DNA of 64,000 bases from Piliocolobus tephrosceles (taxonomy: Eukaryota; Chordata; Mammalia; Primates; Cercopithecidae). Within the stretch, counting starts at the first letter, position 1; each line of letters opens with the position of its first letter. The notes beneath the pieces were generated by a model, which had not been told where the DNA came from, made no database searches, and was given only the letters and a program-made list of their open reading frames with translations. A program made the translations under genes and the position numbers. Positions 35,482 to 47,494 of the stretch are shown piece after piece. The stretch spans positions 32,160,198-32,224,197 of the forward strand of contig NC_045444.1 in NCBI RefSeq assembly GCF_002776525.5, given 5' to 3'.

Positions 35482-35599
35482 AGAAGAAAAGCAAGAATCT
35501 TTCTTTTGGACATTGATGCATAAATTCAAATAACTGAAAATCAACTAAAAGGATTTTACCACAGAAGAAAATGGGTATTATTTAAATATTTCCAACATC

Positions 35600-35801
35600 A
35601 TTTTATTTTCAAAGTAGAATGGAATGTGAACTAAACTTCATTTTAATATCTAAATCATATCTTTTTCTTTCAAAGTGTCTGTGGAAAAAAAAAAAAAAAA
35701 AGTTCCTGTATGCATTACTTGTAATAGGGACATGCTCACCTATAAGCTGATCTAAAACATGTCCCTTTTTGGCTGTGAGTGCCTAAGTAACGAGGCAATG
35801 G
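35600..35801 (+). repeat. Local duplication, copy 1 (probable source)
   Basis: Starts 'attttattttcaaagtagaa' and ends 'cctaagtaacgaggcaatgg', with an A17 run in the middle. Nearly identical to 36868-37079 in the same orientation apart from the A-run length and a handful of substitutions. No direct repeat brackets this copy, so it is probably the original. Confidence 0.92.
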
Positions 35802-36867
35802 GGAGAGTAAAAGTTCCCATTCCCACAACCGTCACAGGCACCAGCATTGACTTCATGCAAGCTCTTTTTAACTGTGAACCTTTCCTGGGACTAAACATGC
35901 ACAATGCATGAGATTGTATATTTGCTCTTTAATTCTTTAGTTTTTGTAAATAAAAATGTCCTGCAGCGTTTAGCTTTTGTTCATTTTAGATACAACTGTA
36001 AAAGTGGAAAATAACGCAATTTCATTCAACTTATAGTAGGTTCTGCTTGTTGGAAAATAATACTGTTGTTTAGTTGAATCAGTCCTTCAAAGTAATCAAA
36101 CCAACTAAATTCCTAGAATATTCCATAAGAGTAAAATTGTTTTCTAATCTTCACTGAGATCCTATTCAATAAGGCCATTTTCTTATCAAACTATATATTT
36201 GAGAACAAAATATCGTATTCTAACAGGTACAATAAACATTTTAATTCTGTTAGGGCCAAAATAATGATAAACATGGATAACAGTAATAATCTCTTTCCCC
36301 AAAAGAGTCTTAGATATCCTAATTTACTGACTGGTAGCTACTTTCACTAAGTAGAAATATAGTAATTTAATAATCTTACCATAGCAGTTTTCACTAAAGA
36401 AAATTAACTAATTCATTATTGCTTATAATTTGCTGAGGCATAGCTGCCATATTTGTGAAATCAGCAGGTTCTGAAAAAAAATACAAGTTTTTAAATGAAT
36501 GTTCAATTTTCCCCTAAACACATAAATGATACAATTACTTAGCTCCCTCTAGTGCCAATTTCTAATATAAACTTAATTATAATAACTGTATTCACCATGT
36601 AATTTTGAAGCAGATTAAACTTTTACTTGGCAATAATTAAGTAAACGTTCAAGGGTTTTATAGGTTGAGTTTGAGATCAGAGCCCAGCAAGAGTCATGCA
36701 TGACGATGCTGTCACAGGTAGGCTTGTGGCTGCAGTTATAACAGTATTTCTTTGCAAATTGTATTTCATATGTTTCAACTAAACACAAATAAACCAATAG
36801 AGTGTAAAAGAATGTTGATAAAAGAAATTAAGGCTTGCCATTGAATATCTTTGTACACTCCACATAT

Positions 36868-37079
36868 ATTTTATTTTCAAAGTAGAATGGAATGTGAACT
36901 AAACTTCATTTTAATATCTAAATCATATCTTTTTCTTTCAAAGTGTCTGCGCAAAAAAAAAAAAAAAAAAAAAGGAGAAGTTCCTGTATGCATTATTTGT
37001 AATACGGACATGCTCACCTATAAGCTGATCTAAAACGTGTCCCTTTATGGCTGTGAGTGCCTAAGTAACCAGGCAATGG
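36868..37079 (+). repeat. Local duplication, copy 2 (probable insertion)
   Basis: Matches copy 1 from 'attttattttcaaagtagaa' to 'cctaagtaaccaggcaatgg'; the A-run is longer (about 22) and followed by GGAG. It is bracketed by an imperfect direct repeat: 'gaatatctttgtacactcca' begins at 36843 and 'gaatatctttgttcctactc' begins at 37079, both ending in CCACA. A duplicated target of this kind suggests copy 2 was inserted as a piece of DNA copied from copy 1, not produced by tandem unequal exchange. Confidence 0.88.
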
Positions 37080-37981
37080 AATATCTTTGTTCCTACTCCA
37101 CAACTTAAGTGAGCTATAACAATCTCACTTAACGTATGGTTTATATCGATTTTTCTTTGAACAAACAAATTTAAAATCTAAGAAGAAAGACACATTATGC
37201 TTCTATCAAGGTATGAGGAATAAAATTTATAAAATTTAATTTTCAATTGTAGATGAAAACAGAGTAGGCAGAACATTTAAAAAAAATTATAACAAAAACG
37301 TCTAACTCAATAAAATGACTTATTAATGTATGTTTCCTGGGGATTTCTCTTAGACTGAAGCATATAATTGAAGACTTTTATTTCTAAGTAAAGGTAACAT
37401 AATTACTTTTATTAAGAAAATTGTTTTGTACTGAGTGCGTTTAAAGAAAAGACAACATGGTTTGGAGGAAGAGGAGAGTAGTCAAAAATAGAATCTCATT
37501 CAATGAAAATTTGTAACAAAACTAGTGGATTTTCTAGGAACACAACTTTCTACAACAGTTTGTATATTCATTCCTCTTTTATTTTTAAATATAGTCTGAA
37601 GGCTAAGAGGGATGAAAGCACGAATTTAGGAATCAAGTGACATGTATTTGATTAACAGAACTATGGGTAGTCTGTAAAATATAGATATTGCTTCCAATTA
37701 ATAAGGCTCTTATGAAAATTAAAGAAAACATGTATGCGAAACACACAGCTGAAAATGACAGTTAATAACTTTTTTCTGGTGTGTTAGTAATTTTTAAATG
37801 CTCACAGAATAAAAACATATAATTGAATTGTACTTGTGATCATTGGTAACATAAATATTATTCCTTAGTGCTGAGAATTAGTACTTTTAAAAATTAACTT
37901 ATTTTTATTTCAACAAACATTTTTGCCCCAAATAAAAAGAGGAAATCTTTTCTAGAATAATAGGTGAGATTTTTACTTCTG

Positions 37982-38013
<32 letters not shown>

Positions 38014-38297
38014 TGAGATGGAGTCTTGCTCTTGTTGCTCAGGCTGGAGTTCAATGGCGCAATCTCGGCTCACTGCAACCCTTGCCTCCCGAGTTCAAGT
38101 GATTTTCCTGCCTCAGCCTCCCAAGTAACTGGGAATATAGGCACCGGCCACCACGCCCAGCTAATTTTTTGTAGTTTTAGTACAGATGGGGTTTCACAAT
38201 GTTGGCCAACTGGTCTCAAACTCCTGACCTCAGGTGATCCACCTGCCTCAGCCTCCCAAAGTGCTAGGATTATAGGGGTGAGCCACCGCACCCCACC
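37982..38297 (-). mobile_element. AluS-type Alu, reverse orientation, with (TTA)n tail
   Basis: Both Alu monomers in reverse ('gaacctcccaaag'-type blocks, 'caggctggagttcaatggcg', 'cctcaggtgatccacctgcc'). The usual T-run has evolved to about ten ATT units at 37982-38012. The target duplication TACTTCTG lies at 37974-37981 and 38298-38305. Confidence 0.9.
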
Positions 38298-38305
38298 TAC
38301 TTCTG

Positions 38306-38860
38306 TTTATTTGTGTCATAATGACCCTGATTCAATTTGAATGACTGGACATAAATTCTCTGTGGAAGGCAAGAGTCTTGGACCCTGTATTTGTTCCTAC
38401 TCCTTCTAATTCCTTCTGCTTGCAATTTCCATTTGGCAAGGTTAGACAAGTGCCTTTCTTTTTGTGCAGCATTATGGGTAATTGCCTTCCAGAGTTGTTC
38501 TAATAAAAATAAATAAGTAAGCCACATACAGAGAGAAGCTTTGGAAAATGCTCTGTACTAATACAATGGGATAATTTTATTGTGATAAATGTTAATGAGA
38601 CAACTTACCTGCAATGCTCGTAGAGACAGCTCTCCTTCTTTCCCCAGCCATTGAAGTTCCTTCAGTGACTACTTTTCACCTGTCCTATTCCTGACATATC
38701 TGCTTGACTTTTGAAACACTGTGGTAGATGGATTATTGAAATAATTTATCTCAAAAAAGGAATAGATTACATTTTTGTGCTAAAAAATTTAATAAATATT
38801 ATAAGCTGTCTTTGCTCTACACTGAATGCAGAGATGCCACAGACAATATTCTGAAAAGTG
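38306..38860. other. No gene seen: unassigned DNA
   Basis: Unique sequence between an Alu and the Tigger1 element. Confidence 0.55.
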
Positions 38861-38862
38861 TA

Positions 38863-41268
38863 CACAAGCATATCTCATTTTATTGTGCTTCATTTTTGTT
38901 TAAATTTTACTTCACAGATATTACTTTTTTAACAAATCGGAGGAATTATAGTAACCTTGTGACTAGCAATTCTTTGGGTGCCATTTTTTCAAACAACATG
39001 TGCTCCCTTTGTGTCTCTGTGCCACATTTTGATAATTCTCACAGTATTTCAAATGTTTTCATCGTTATTATAGCTGTTATGATAATCTGTGATCAGTGAT
39101 CTTGGATGTTACTATTATAATTACTTTGGGGCACCACAAACCATACCCACATAAGACAGAAAACTGAATAGATAAATATTGTGTGCGTTCTGAGCACTCC
39201 ACTCACTGCCCATTCCTCTATCGCTCTCCCTTTCCTTAGACACCCCATTCCCTAAGACACAGCAATATTAAAATTAGGCCAATTAAAAATGCTACAGTGG
39301 CCTCCAAGTATTCAAGTGAAAGAGATGCATGTCTCTCACTCTAAATCAAAGGTAGACATGATTAAGTTTAGTGAGGAAGGCATGACAAAAGCTGACATAG
39401 ACCAAAAACTAAGACTTATGTGTCAGTTAGTCAAGTTGTAAATGCAAAGGAAAAGTTCTTGAAGGAAATTAAAAGTGCTACCCCAGTGAACACATTAATA
39501 ATAAAAAAGCAAAAGAGCCTTATTGATGATGTGGAGAAAAGTTTCAGTGGTTTGAATAGATCAAACCAGTCTGAATATTCCCTTAAAAGCCAAAGCTTAA
39601 TCCAGAAAAAAAGATTCTAACTCTCTTCAATTCTATGAAGGCTGACAGAGGTGAAGAAGCCGCAGAAGAAAAGTTAGAAGCTAGCAAAAGTTGGTTAATG
39701 AAGTTTAAGGAAAAACACCATCTCCGTAACATAAAAGTGTAAGGTAAAGAAAGAAGTGCTGATGGAGAAGCTGCAGCAAGTTACTCAGAAGACCTAGTTA
39801 AGATCATTGATGAAAGTGGCTATGCTAACAACTGATTTTCAATGTAGATGAAACAACTTTACACCTACTTTGGAAGAAGATGCCATCTAGGGCTTTTGCA
39901 ACTAGGGAGGAGAAGTCAGTACCTAGCTTCAAAGCTTCAAAACACAGGTTGACTGTCTTGTTAGGGGCTAATGCAGGTGTTGACTTTAAGTTGAAACCAA
40001 GGCTCATTTACTATTGCAGAAATCCTAGGACCCTTAAGAATTGTGCTAAATCTACTCTGCCTGCGCCCTATAAATAGAACAACAAAGCTTGGATTACAAA
40101 ATATCTGTTTACGGCAGGGTTTACTGAATATTTTAAGCCCACAGTTGAGAACTACTACTCAGAATATATTTCCTTCAGAGTGTCACTGCTCATGGACAAT
40201 GTACCTGGTCATTCAAGAGCTCTGATGGAGATGCACTAGGAGATTGATGTCGTTTGTATGCCTGCTAACACAACATCCATTTCATAACCCATAGATCAAG
40301 GAATATTGTCAACTTTAAGCCTAATTATTTAAGTAATATTTTTTATAAGGCTCTAGCTGCCATAGATAATGACTCCTCTGATGGATCTGGGCAAAGTAAA
40401 TTAAAAACCTTCTAGCAAGGATTCACCATTCTAGATGTCATTAGTACATTCCTGATTCATGAGAACAGGTCAAAATATCATCAAAATTAACATGAGTTTG
40501 AAAGAAGCTGATTTCAACCCTCATGAATGACTTTGAGGGGTTCAAGATTTCAGTGGAGAAAGTAACTGCAGATATGGAGGAATTAGGCAGAGAGCTAGAA
40601 TTAGAAGTGAAGCCTAAAGATGTGACTGAATTGCTGCATTCTCATGATAAAACTTAATGGATGAGAATTTGCTTTTTATGAATGAGCAAAGAATGTGGTT
40701 TCATGGAATGCAATCTACTCCTGACAAAGATGCTGTGAACACTGTTTAGGTCATTATTTCCACAAAGGATTTAGGATATTCCATAAATGTAGTTAATAAA
40801 GCAATGGCTCTAATTTTGAAAGAATTTCTACAATGGGTAGAATGCTATGAAACAGCATCACATACCAGAGAGAAGTCTTTTCATGAAATGAAGAGTCCAT
40901 CAATCCAGCAAACTTTGTTGTTATGGCATTTTAAGAAATTGCCATAGTCACTGCAACCTTCAAGCTACTACCACCCTGATCAGTCAGCAGCCAGCCATCA
41001 ACACTGAGGCAAGACCCTCCGCAAGCAAAAAGATTATCACTCACTGAAGGCTCAGAAGATTATTAGCATTTTTTAGCACTAAAGTACTTTTTAAAGTATG
41101 GTGTGTCTAGTTTTTGGACATAATCTTATTGCACATGTAATAGACTACAGTATAGTATATACATAACTTTTATATGCACTGTGAAAACAAAAAAAAAATC
41201 TATAACTTATTTTTGTTATGATATTCAGTATAGAACCAAACCCTTGATATCTCTGAGGTATACCTGTG
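38863..41268 (+). mobile_element. Full-length Tigger1 (pogo-type Tc1/mariner) DNA transposon
   Basis: About 2.4 kb, the full size of Tigger1. The left end reads CACAAGCATATCTC and the right end, reverse-complemented, reads CACAGGTATACCTC, forming terminal inverted repeats. A TA dinucleotide flanks each side (38861-38862 and 41269-41270), the target duplication expected of the Tc1/mariner superfamily. Between the ends lies a broken pogo-type transposase gene. Tigger1 moved by cut-and-paste in early primate or eutherian ancestors and is extinct; the many substitutions fit that age. It supplied ends for non-autonomous relatives, none of which I see here. Confidence 0.95.
39297..41066 (+). pseudogene. 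Tigger1 transposase pseudogene (pogo/CENP-B-like DDD)
   Basis: In an active element this gene encodes a nuclear transposase with an N-terminal CENP-B-like helix-turn-helix region that binds the element ends and a C-terminal DDE/D catalytic domain. Here the expected start codon is GTG (39297-39299), and the remnant ends near the stop at 41064-41066. Helix-turn-helix remnants lie at about 39330-39750. The catalytic Asp codons survive at 39847-39849 (context VDET), 40195-40197 (MDNVPGHS) and 40294-40296 (IDQG). All three are in one frame, and the last two are 32 residues apart, as in pogo transposases. In-frame stops (for example TAG at 40075-40077, where Trp is usual) and frame shifts elsewhere make it non-functional. 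It is related to the genes domesticated as TIGD and JRK proteins, but nothing suggests domestication here. Confidence 0.92.
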
Positions 41269-41270
41269 TA

Positions 41271-42689
41271 AGTATCTAAAATTTTCTGTGAGTTTACAAA
41301 CTTAAGAGCATTTTAGAAATATTTAAATAAACCTATGCTATTATAATTGTCTTTTATTTTTATTTCTAAGTCTTAACAGATAAAGCCTAGTAATTAAATA
41401 TTACAACTCAATTACATGATTAATATTTAAGAATTTCATCTTTCCTCCCCTCCTTTGATGCAATGAAAGAAACACTTTTAAGTCACCAGAAAGATAAGGT
41501 TTTTCTTCTTACTTGTTGGAAATTAGAGTCAGTCTCTATAATTTTCAATGAGGTTGTTACTTTCTCATCTTATTTACCTGTGACCATAACTTTGCTGATC
41601 AATTACCCTTGTCCACTATTCTAAATGCTCCCTCTTTTACAACTGGATAGATTTGCAGGGCTATCAACAGTGAAATTAAATGTACATCTTAAAAAAAAAA
41701 AAAAACTTCCTTTATTTAGAACTGAAAAAACAAGTTAGATTTTTTTCCAGTGGAAAGTTGAAATGTGATTTTCTATACTCTGGAAAAATTAAAATAATTC
41801 CCAAGATGTCAGCCCTTTCTACTCTCAAGTATATGGAGGAGGTACAAATTTCTAGGAAAAGAAAGTTGGTTTGGGAAAAAATACATATTTAACATAAGAG
41901 ATTATTCCATTATCCTTGATTTTTACCCGTAAGAACTTTCTGGTCACTATAACATTTAATATTAAAAATGAAAGGAATATCAAAAACCACAAGGGAAAAA
42001 GAAGGCCATACATTTGACCAGAAGACATTAGCAAAGTAAAGTTGTGGATAAATAAATTTCAAGGGCATTCACAGTAAACTACATTGGTAGATTTCCTGTC
42101 TCAGCAGAAAGTCCGATAATCCTGATCTATCTATCAATTGACTAGAGGACAATAGCTAATGAGGTGACTACATTTCATCAGAATTACTTCTTAACCACAT
42201 TTCAGTTTTCTTGATTCACCTACCTTTTCTAGATGGTACAGTTTTGACTAACATTAGAACCTTGCGAAGAACAAATTAACTTCACATTCATTTACAGATA
42301 TAGGCCACAAGGTTAGAATTGCCCTAATTATAAAGTTACTTCCCAGGAAACAAATTCACTAAACATTTGGAGGAAGAAATGTGTGTGGAACAACCATAAT
42401 GAATTTTACTTCAAATTTCCATTTTTCTGTTGAGGCATCTATTGTTGAAAAAGAGTTCAGTACTATGCAGGCAAATAAGAATTATGTTTTTAAAACCTAT
42501 TTGGAGAGCCAATTTTAACCATTTTTCTTTTGTCACTGGCTGAAGCTTACATCACAAGAATTTGAGTGAAATAAAAAAGAATATGGTTAACTATTATTAT
42601 CATGGCTGGATCATGGGCTAATAATGACAACAGTAACAACAAAAACAATAAAACAGCTTTTTAGTCTTATATTCTCAGGACTTTAAAAA
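41271..42689. other. No gene seen: AT-rich unassigned DNA
   Basis: No exon, RNA gene or named element over 1.4 kb. The open frame at 41680-41892 starts in an A-run and has no domain. Confidence 0.55.
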
Positions 42690-42885
42690 TATATATATTA
42701 CTTCACTTGGTTCTCCCAATAACCTTATGATTCAGGTATCATTATCTAATGAGGTACAGAAAAGTAAAGTCACTTGGTAAAGTCTACTCTGTCCATAAGG
42801 AGAACAAGGATGTGAAGGAACTAGGCAATTGAACTCCGGAAACTGAGCCTTTAGCTGCATGACTATTGTCCCAAATATGACAAAG
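42690..42885 (-). mobile_element. MIR SINE, reverse orientation
   Basis: 'cacttggttctcccaataac', then 'cttatgattcaggtatcatt', 'agtaaagtcacttggtaaag', then 'ttgaactccggaaactgagc' is reverse MIR order. Confidence 0.62.
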
Positions 42886-42944
42886 AGGTCTCGATTAATA
42901 ACACAATAACAATAGAAATTTATATTTATCTGGCAAATTGACAC

Positions 42945-43110
42945 ACTTTTTCAAAGCAATATTAATTCCTTTATCTCATTCAAACCTCACAAATCTTTTA
43001 GGCAGATAGGTCTATCATTTTCTCCTTTCTTGGAAATGAGAAAACAGAAGTTGTTCTGTGACTTTCCTAGATCACACCCCTGAAGGTCTGAGGAACAGGA
43101 TAAAAAAAAA
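42945..43110 (-). mobile_element. Second MIR-like SINE, reverse orientation
   Basis: 'tttatctcattcaaacctca', then 'ggaaatgagaaaacagaagt', then 'gtgactttcctagatcacac' repeat the reverse MIR order immediately after the first copy. Confidence 0.6.
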
Positions 43111-45793
43111 ATAGGCACTTTTACTCATAAACACTAATACTTCATGCTTGCAATTATAAATTCATCCAATTTTAAATTTTATTAAGGGATTATTACTTTG
43201 AAATCCAGAGTAATCCACTTTTAAATGAATCTTTTACATAAAGTTTTTTTTAGTTTAATTTTTTTAAATCTTAGCCAAACCCATAAGACAAAATGTTTCC
43301 AACATCTTATGCTTTCATCTGTTCATAATAGTGCCCTTTCTTTAAAGTTTCTCCAAACCAAGATGTAGAAAATAAAGTTCCTTCTGAGTCTGTGATGCCA
43401 TGTAGTTCTATAATGCCACAAGAGCAACAGCAAAAATAAATACTCTTCTAAAATGGTTTCTGGATAGTATTAAAGGTTAACCCAGGTAATGAAACAATGA
43501 TATTATTGCCAACTAATTGTATTTCCTGTGTTTTCAATGAGCTGAACTAATGAACTGATGGATATTGAAACTTAGGTGTTTTATGGCTAAATTATAACCA
43601 TAATTCCTAAAATGTGTAATTTTTTTCAATATAGCAGCAACACCCGCTGCTAAGTACAAAAATGATTAGCCACAAACTAACCTACTATAAAATATCAAAA
43701 GGCATTTGCCCAATGAAGAACTAATGGGAATTACGCAGATTACATTTCCTTCCCTGCTGAAGGCAACCGAGCTTCACCTCATAGCAAAATGAAAGTATAA
43801 CTCAAATACAAAACAATATATACACAGAGACATAACCAAATATGTTTCTCATTATTTTTAGACAGGTTTCCTTTTCATGTAATTATTTGGCAACAAAGAG
43901 CTACAATAAAGGTTAAAGCATTTGGTGGGTATCTGAATAGCTCTGTGTTAACCAACTAGGAATATTATTCAGATACCTCATACCAAAACACTCATTCAGA
44001 ATTATAATGTAGATGTGCATGCTAACAGAAACCAATCTTTTACAATACATTATCATAATTAGATTTATTCTGTAACTTTTCTTAAAGCATTCACTGTTCT
44101 GCTGATAGCAAAGAATTGGAGAGTAAGAAACTTGTGCAATTGGCTGATTGACTTTGGGAATTAGAATGAATTATATAAGGTTTTCTCTTTCTGTAGTACT
44201 AAATGCTAAATAAAAATAGACTTTAAAATTATTTCCATAGAATTTGTGTTGTTGAACAATTCACGATAAAGGTAACTGGTTTTTGTAGCTGTGTGTGTAA
44301 ACCTAGGATGCCTTTCTTCTGCAGACAACTTTATTCAAATGAAGAATGCAGAGATGGTGTATCATCATCCTTTTATAGATGAGCGCCGCTGAATCATATA
44401 TAATAAAATATCTTTTTGCACTCTGAGCAACTGGCAAAAGGAAAAAGAAGCATCCTTCAGAAGTGAAGATTTTTAGCATATACTTAAATTTAGTTATTTA
44501 GATGTGTGTTTCTATTGCTGAAGCTTCAGGACATATTTGCAAATTTTAAAACTACCACCTAATCATTTTGCTGAAAAACAGCAATAGCTAGACATTGCAC
44601 AAATCATAAAGTGCTTTGCACAAACTCTGGAAACTGTCTTGTCTACAGAATCTTTCCTTAAGCAACAGCAGGGATAAACAGATGGGCCATACCATGTTTT
44701 AAAATGCCTATAGGTTTAGATTCTGTTAGAAAAGCTGGCAAAATTATATCCAGGAAAAAAATTGATAAAATTTAATTTCATTGAATGTCATTATGATTAT
44801 TTGTGCAATAGCAGAAAGGAAATCTTAACTGATCTCCATCCATCAGTGTAAAAGAATTGTCAGATCAAAGCAGTTTGCAGAGCATACCACTCTTCACATT
44901 GTAAATGATCAAAATAAATGAATACATTGAATAGTGTTGCTTTTAGAACTAGAAAGATAGAGAACATAAAAGATAATACAGCAATGCCTTCTGAAAGTGA
45001 CAAATAATTGTATTCATTGCCCAATAGTTGTTTATTGTAATGCCATTCTCTAAACTATAGTAATAGAGTAATTTTCTGCTTGTTTTTGGATACTAACATT
45101 CTCCACATTTTCTGCACAAATTTTCCTGTACAGAATCTTACATACAAAGGAGTTTAGAAATCTAAGAACTAACCAATTATTAGTCAGCAATCTTGAAATT
45201 TACAGTTGATTAGTAAGCCTAAAAATGTACTATGAAGTCCAAATTTAGTCTCACTAAACACTAAAATAATTCATTTGATTTTGAACTATTCGCTCCAGTA
45301 ACAGGAAGTTTTACACTCATTGTTCAGAGTAACTTAGATCATTTAAATACATTCTTAATAACAAAGGTTACTTTGAACAGTTTCTAGAAAACTAACATAT
45401 TGAATAGCAGTTGCTGTATCAGTTTATTAGCCTTCAATTTAAACTCTCAAGAAAAAAGTATTATTTGGTTAAGTCAAATCACTGAGGACAATTCAGCCAG
45501 ATGGCCATGGTGCCGATTCAGAAAATATTAAACTGCTTACTGGAATGAGTCAACTGCAGGACTGATTGATTTAGTCACATATTCAAAACTTTTGCTTCTT
45601 ATCCCATTAAAAGTAGCACTAATGAGCAGCAGCTATGACCTTCCAGTGAGAAGCCACAAGTTCTACAACCCCTCAATATTTACCACTCAAATTTAATCTT
45701 TTTAATGGACACCTTAAAAGGGATCTGATAGAAAATACTAAGAGCTGCTCAGATACTAAAACACTTAGGGAGGCTTTTGATTAATGTTGCATG

Positions 45794-45811
45794 ATTAATC
45801 AATTGATTAAT
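45794..45811. promoter_or_regulatory. Perfect 18-bp palindrome of homeodomain-type sites
   Basis: ATTAATCAATTGATTAAT is its own reverse complement. It contains paired TAAT/ATTA cores, and an overlapping palindrome TGATTAATCA begins two bases upstream. It lies in the repeat-poor interval. Binding by a homeodomain protein is inferred only. Confidence 0.3.
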
Positions 45812-46785
45812 ATAGTTTTCAATACAGATGTTAGGACACTGTCTACTTTAATCAACCATTCTGAAAATAGTGAAGATAAATGCCATACTTTTGTGTCTGC
45901 TAGGAAGAAAGAATCCTTTCTTTAAAGGTTGTTAATTATGACATAAGCCTTATTTACCACACGCAAATTTTATCTAATGTTGACATATTTATACGTAGGA
46001 ATCATTAATGAGATAAGTGGGTTCCTTTTGGCAAAGCCATATTTTAATCACTTTAAAAATAATTTATTTAGCCATTTTATGGACCTTTTCCTTAATGAGA
46101 AATTATTTTCGAATAATGCTGTAAAATGCATTAGAATCTTAAAGTTTTTATTATTATTTTCCAAGACCATTTGTAATTTGTGATAATGCTTTCCACCATA
46201 CTAAAACTGAAATCTTTATTCCAGTCAAAAATAATCACCCTGTAATTACCGTGACAAACTGCCCAAGCTGTATCATCGTGGCCATTTCAACTAATGATAT
46301 TGTATTAGAATGCCTAGCAATAGACTTCAAATGGAAAATATAATTATGTGCATTAGTTTGTCTAAGCATTTATAAGATCACATATCCATCAGTTTTCAGG
46401 TCTCATAAAGAAAGCCATACATCACTGTCACTGTGAGTTTTGTTATTGAAAGCGCAGGCCTAACAAACTGAGCTTAAGATGCGTATCTTAAATTTCACTT
46501 GTTTTGTGGATCACCAAAATCCCTGTAAGTTAAACCAGCATAATTGAGAAGAGCTTTTCCTCTAGTGATGGAGGAACTCTGAGCACAGACCACTTCACAC
46601 TCTGACTAAACGGAAGACTAGCCAGTCCAAGACAGCTTAATCTAGCTTTTCCACACCTCCTAAATCTGTGGGAGACTGATTTGGCATAAAAGCCCATGGA
46701 AAGGCTTTTGGGCAAGGTATCAAATTAAAGGTTTCATACTGTTGGCTCCACTGACCTGAAAGATATTAGAAGGAAAAAAATGTGC

Positions 46786-46826
46786 AAAAAAAAAAAAAAA
46801 AAAAAGAAAGAAAGAAAAAAAAAAGA
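46786..46826. repeat. A-rich tract with (GAAA)n
   Basis: About 20 A followed by GAAAGAAAG and another A run. No SINE body precedes it that I can recognise, so it is not clearly an Alu tail. Confidence 0.9.
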
Positions 46827-46974
46827 TGTACATTTGAGTTGTGAATGGGAGAAAACAGTTCTTTGAAAAACAAATATGCAATAAACTTGAATAAATGATA
46901 CTTCAAATAAATGACAGCATTAGAATTAAAATTTGATGATTATTTACTGAACTCTGCATACAACAAACCATAGA

Positions 46975-47095
46975 ACCCTGGGAACGTTGCTCAGCTTTTT
47001 TGTCTACCAGTGTTCTCATTTGTAAAATGAAGCCATAGGTGGATTTCTTGACCCTTTCTAGTTTTAGCTTACTCTAACAATGTGATTCAAAGCTC
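46975..47095 (+). mobile_element. MIR-like SINE fragment
   Basis: 'cagtgttctcatttgtaaaa', then 'tgaagccataggtggatttc', then 'ttctagttttagcttactct' resemble the MIR/MIR3 3' part. Confidence 0.5.
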
Positions 47096-47208
47096 AATTT
47101 AAAAAATATTTGCTCTATCAGTTAACAAAAATGTGCATGAAAAAGTAAAACCTACTTTGGGATAATGAAAGAAAATTGTTTTAATTGGTTGCAAAAAATA
47201 ACCTATCA

Positions 47209-47494
47209 GCCGGGCGCGGTGGCTCAAGCCTGTAATCCCAGCACTTTGGGAGGCCAAGACGGGCGGATCACGAGGTCAGGAGATCAAGACCATCCTGGCT
47301 AACACAGTGAAACCCCGTCTCTACTAAAAAATACAAAAACTAGCCGGGCGAGGTGGCAGCACCTGTAGTCCCAGCTACCCGGGAGGCTGAGGCAGGAGAA
47401 TGGCGTGAACCCGGGAGGCGCAGCTTGCAGTGAGCTGAGATCCGGCCACAGCACTCCAGCCTGGGTGACAGAGCGAGACTCTATCTCAAAAAAA
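47209..47494 (+). mobile_element. Young AluY (AluYRa-like)
   Basis: Full-length, with a 16-bp target duplication AAAAAATAACCTATCA at 47193-47208 and 47495-47510. It carries 'GGCTCAAGCCTGTAATCCC' and 'GAGATCCGGCCAC'. A small deletion in the right monomer ('gaggtggcagcacctgtagt') distinguishes it from the copy at 35163. Confidence 0.95.

Larger units (their letters stand above)
35494..37973. other. No gene seen: unique DNA containing a local duplication
   Basis: No exon or named transposable element. It contains both copies of the 0.2-kb duplication described separately, with 1.07 kb of unique sequence between them. Confidence 0.6.
43111..46970. other. Repeat-poor interval of 3.9 kb, no gene seen
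   Basis: Unlike its surroundings, this stretch has no Alu, L1, LTR or clear older repeat. The only low-complexity sequence is an A-rich tract at 46786-46826. No coding exon is evident: the longest frames are about 60-70 codons without domains. Long repeat-free intervals in deserts often hold conserved non-coding regulatory DNA (established for mammalian deserts). Whether that applies here is inference. Confidence 0.5.

Noticed and set aside
39297..41066. Domesticated Tigger-derived gene
   Set aside because: Start codon lost, in-frame stops and frame shifts are present, and the flanking inverted repeats mark an ordinary dead transposon.
46786..46826. Poly(A) tail of a processed pseudogene
   Set aside because: No recognisable gene body precedes it and no flanking target duplication was found.
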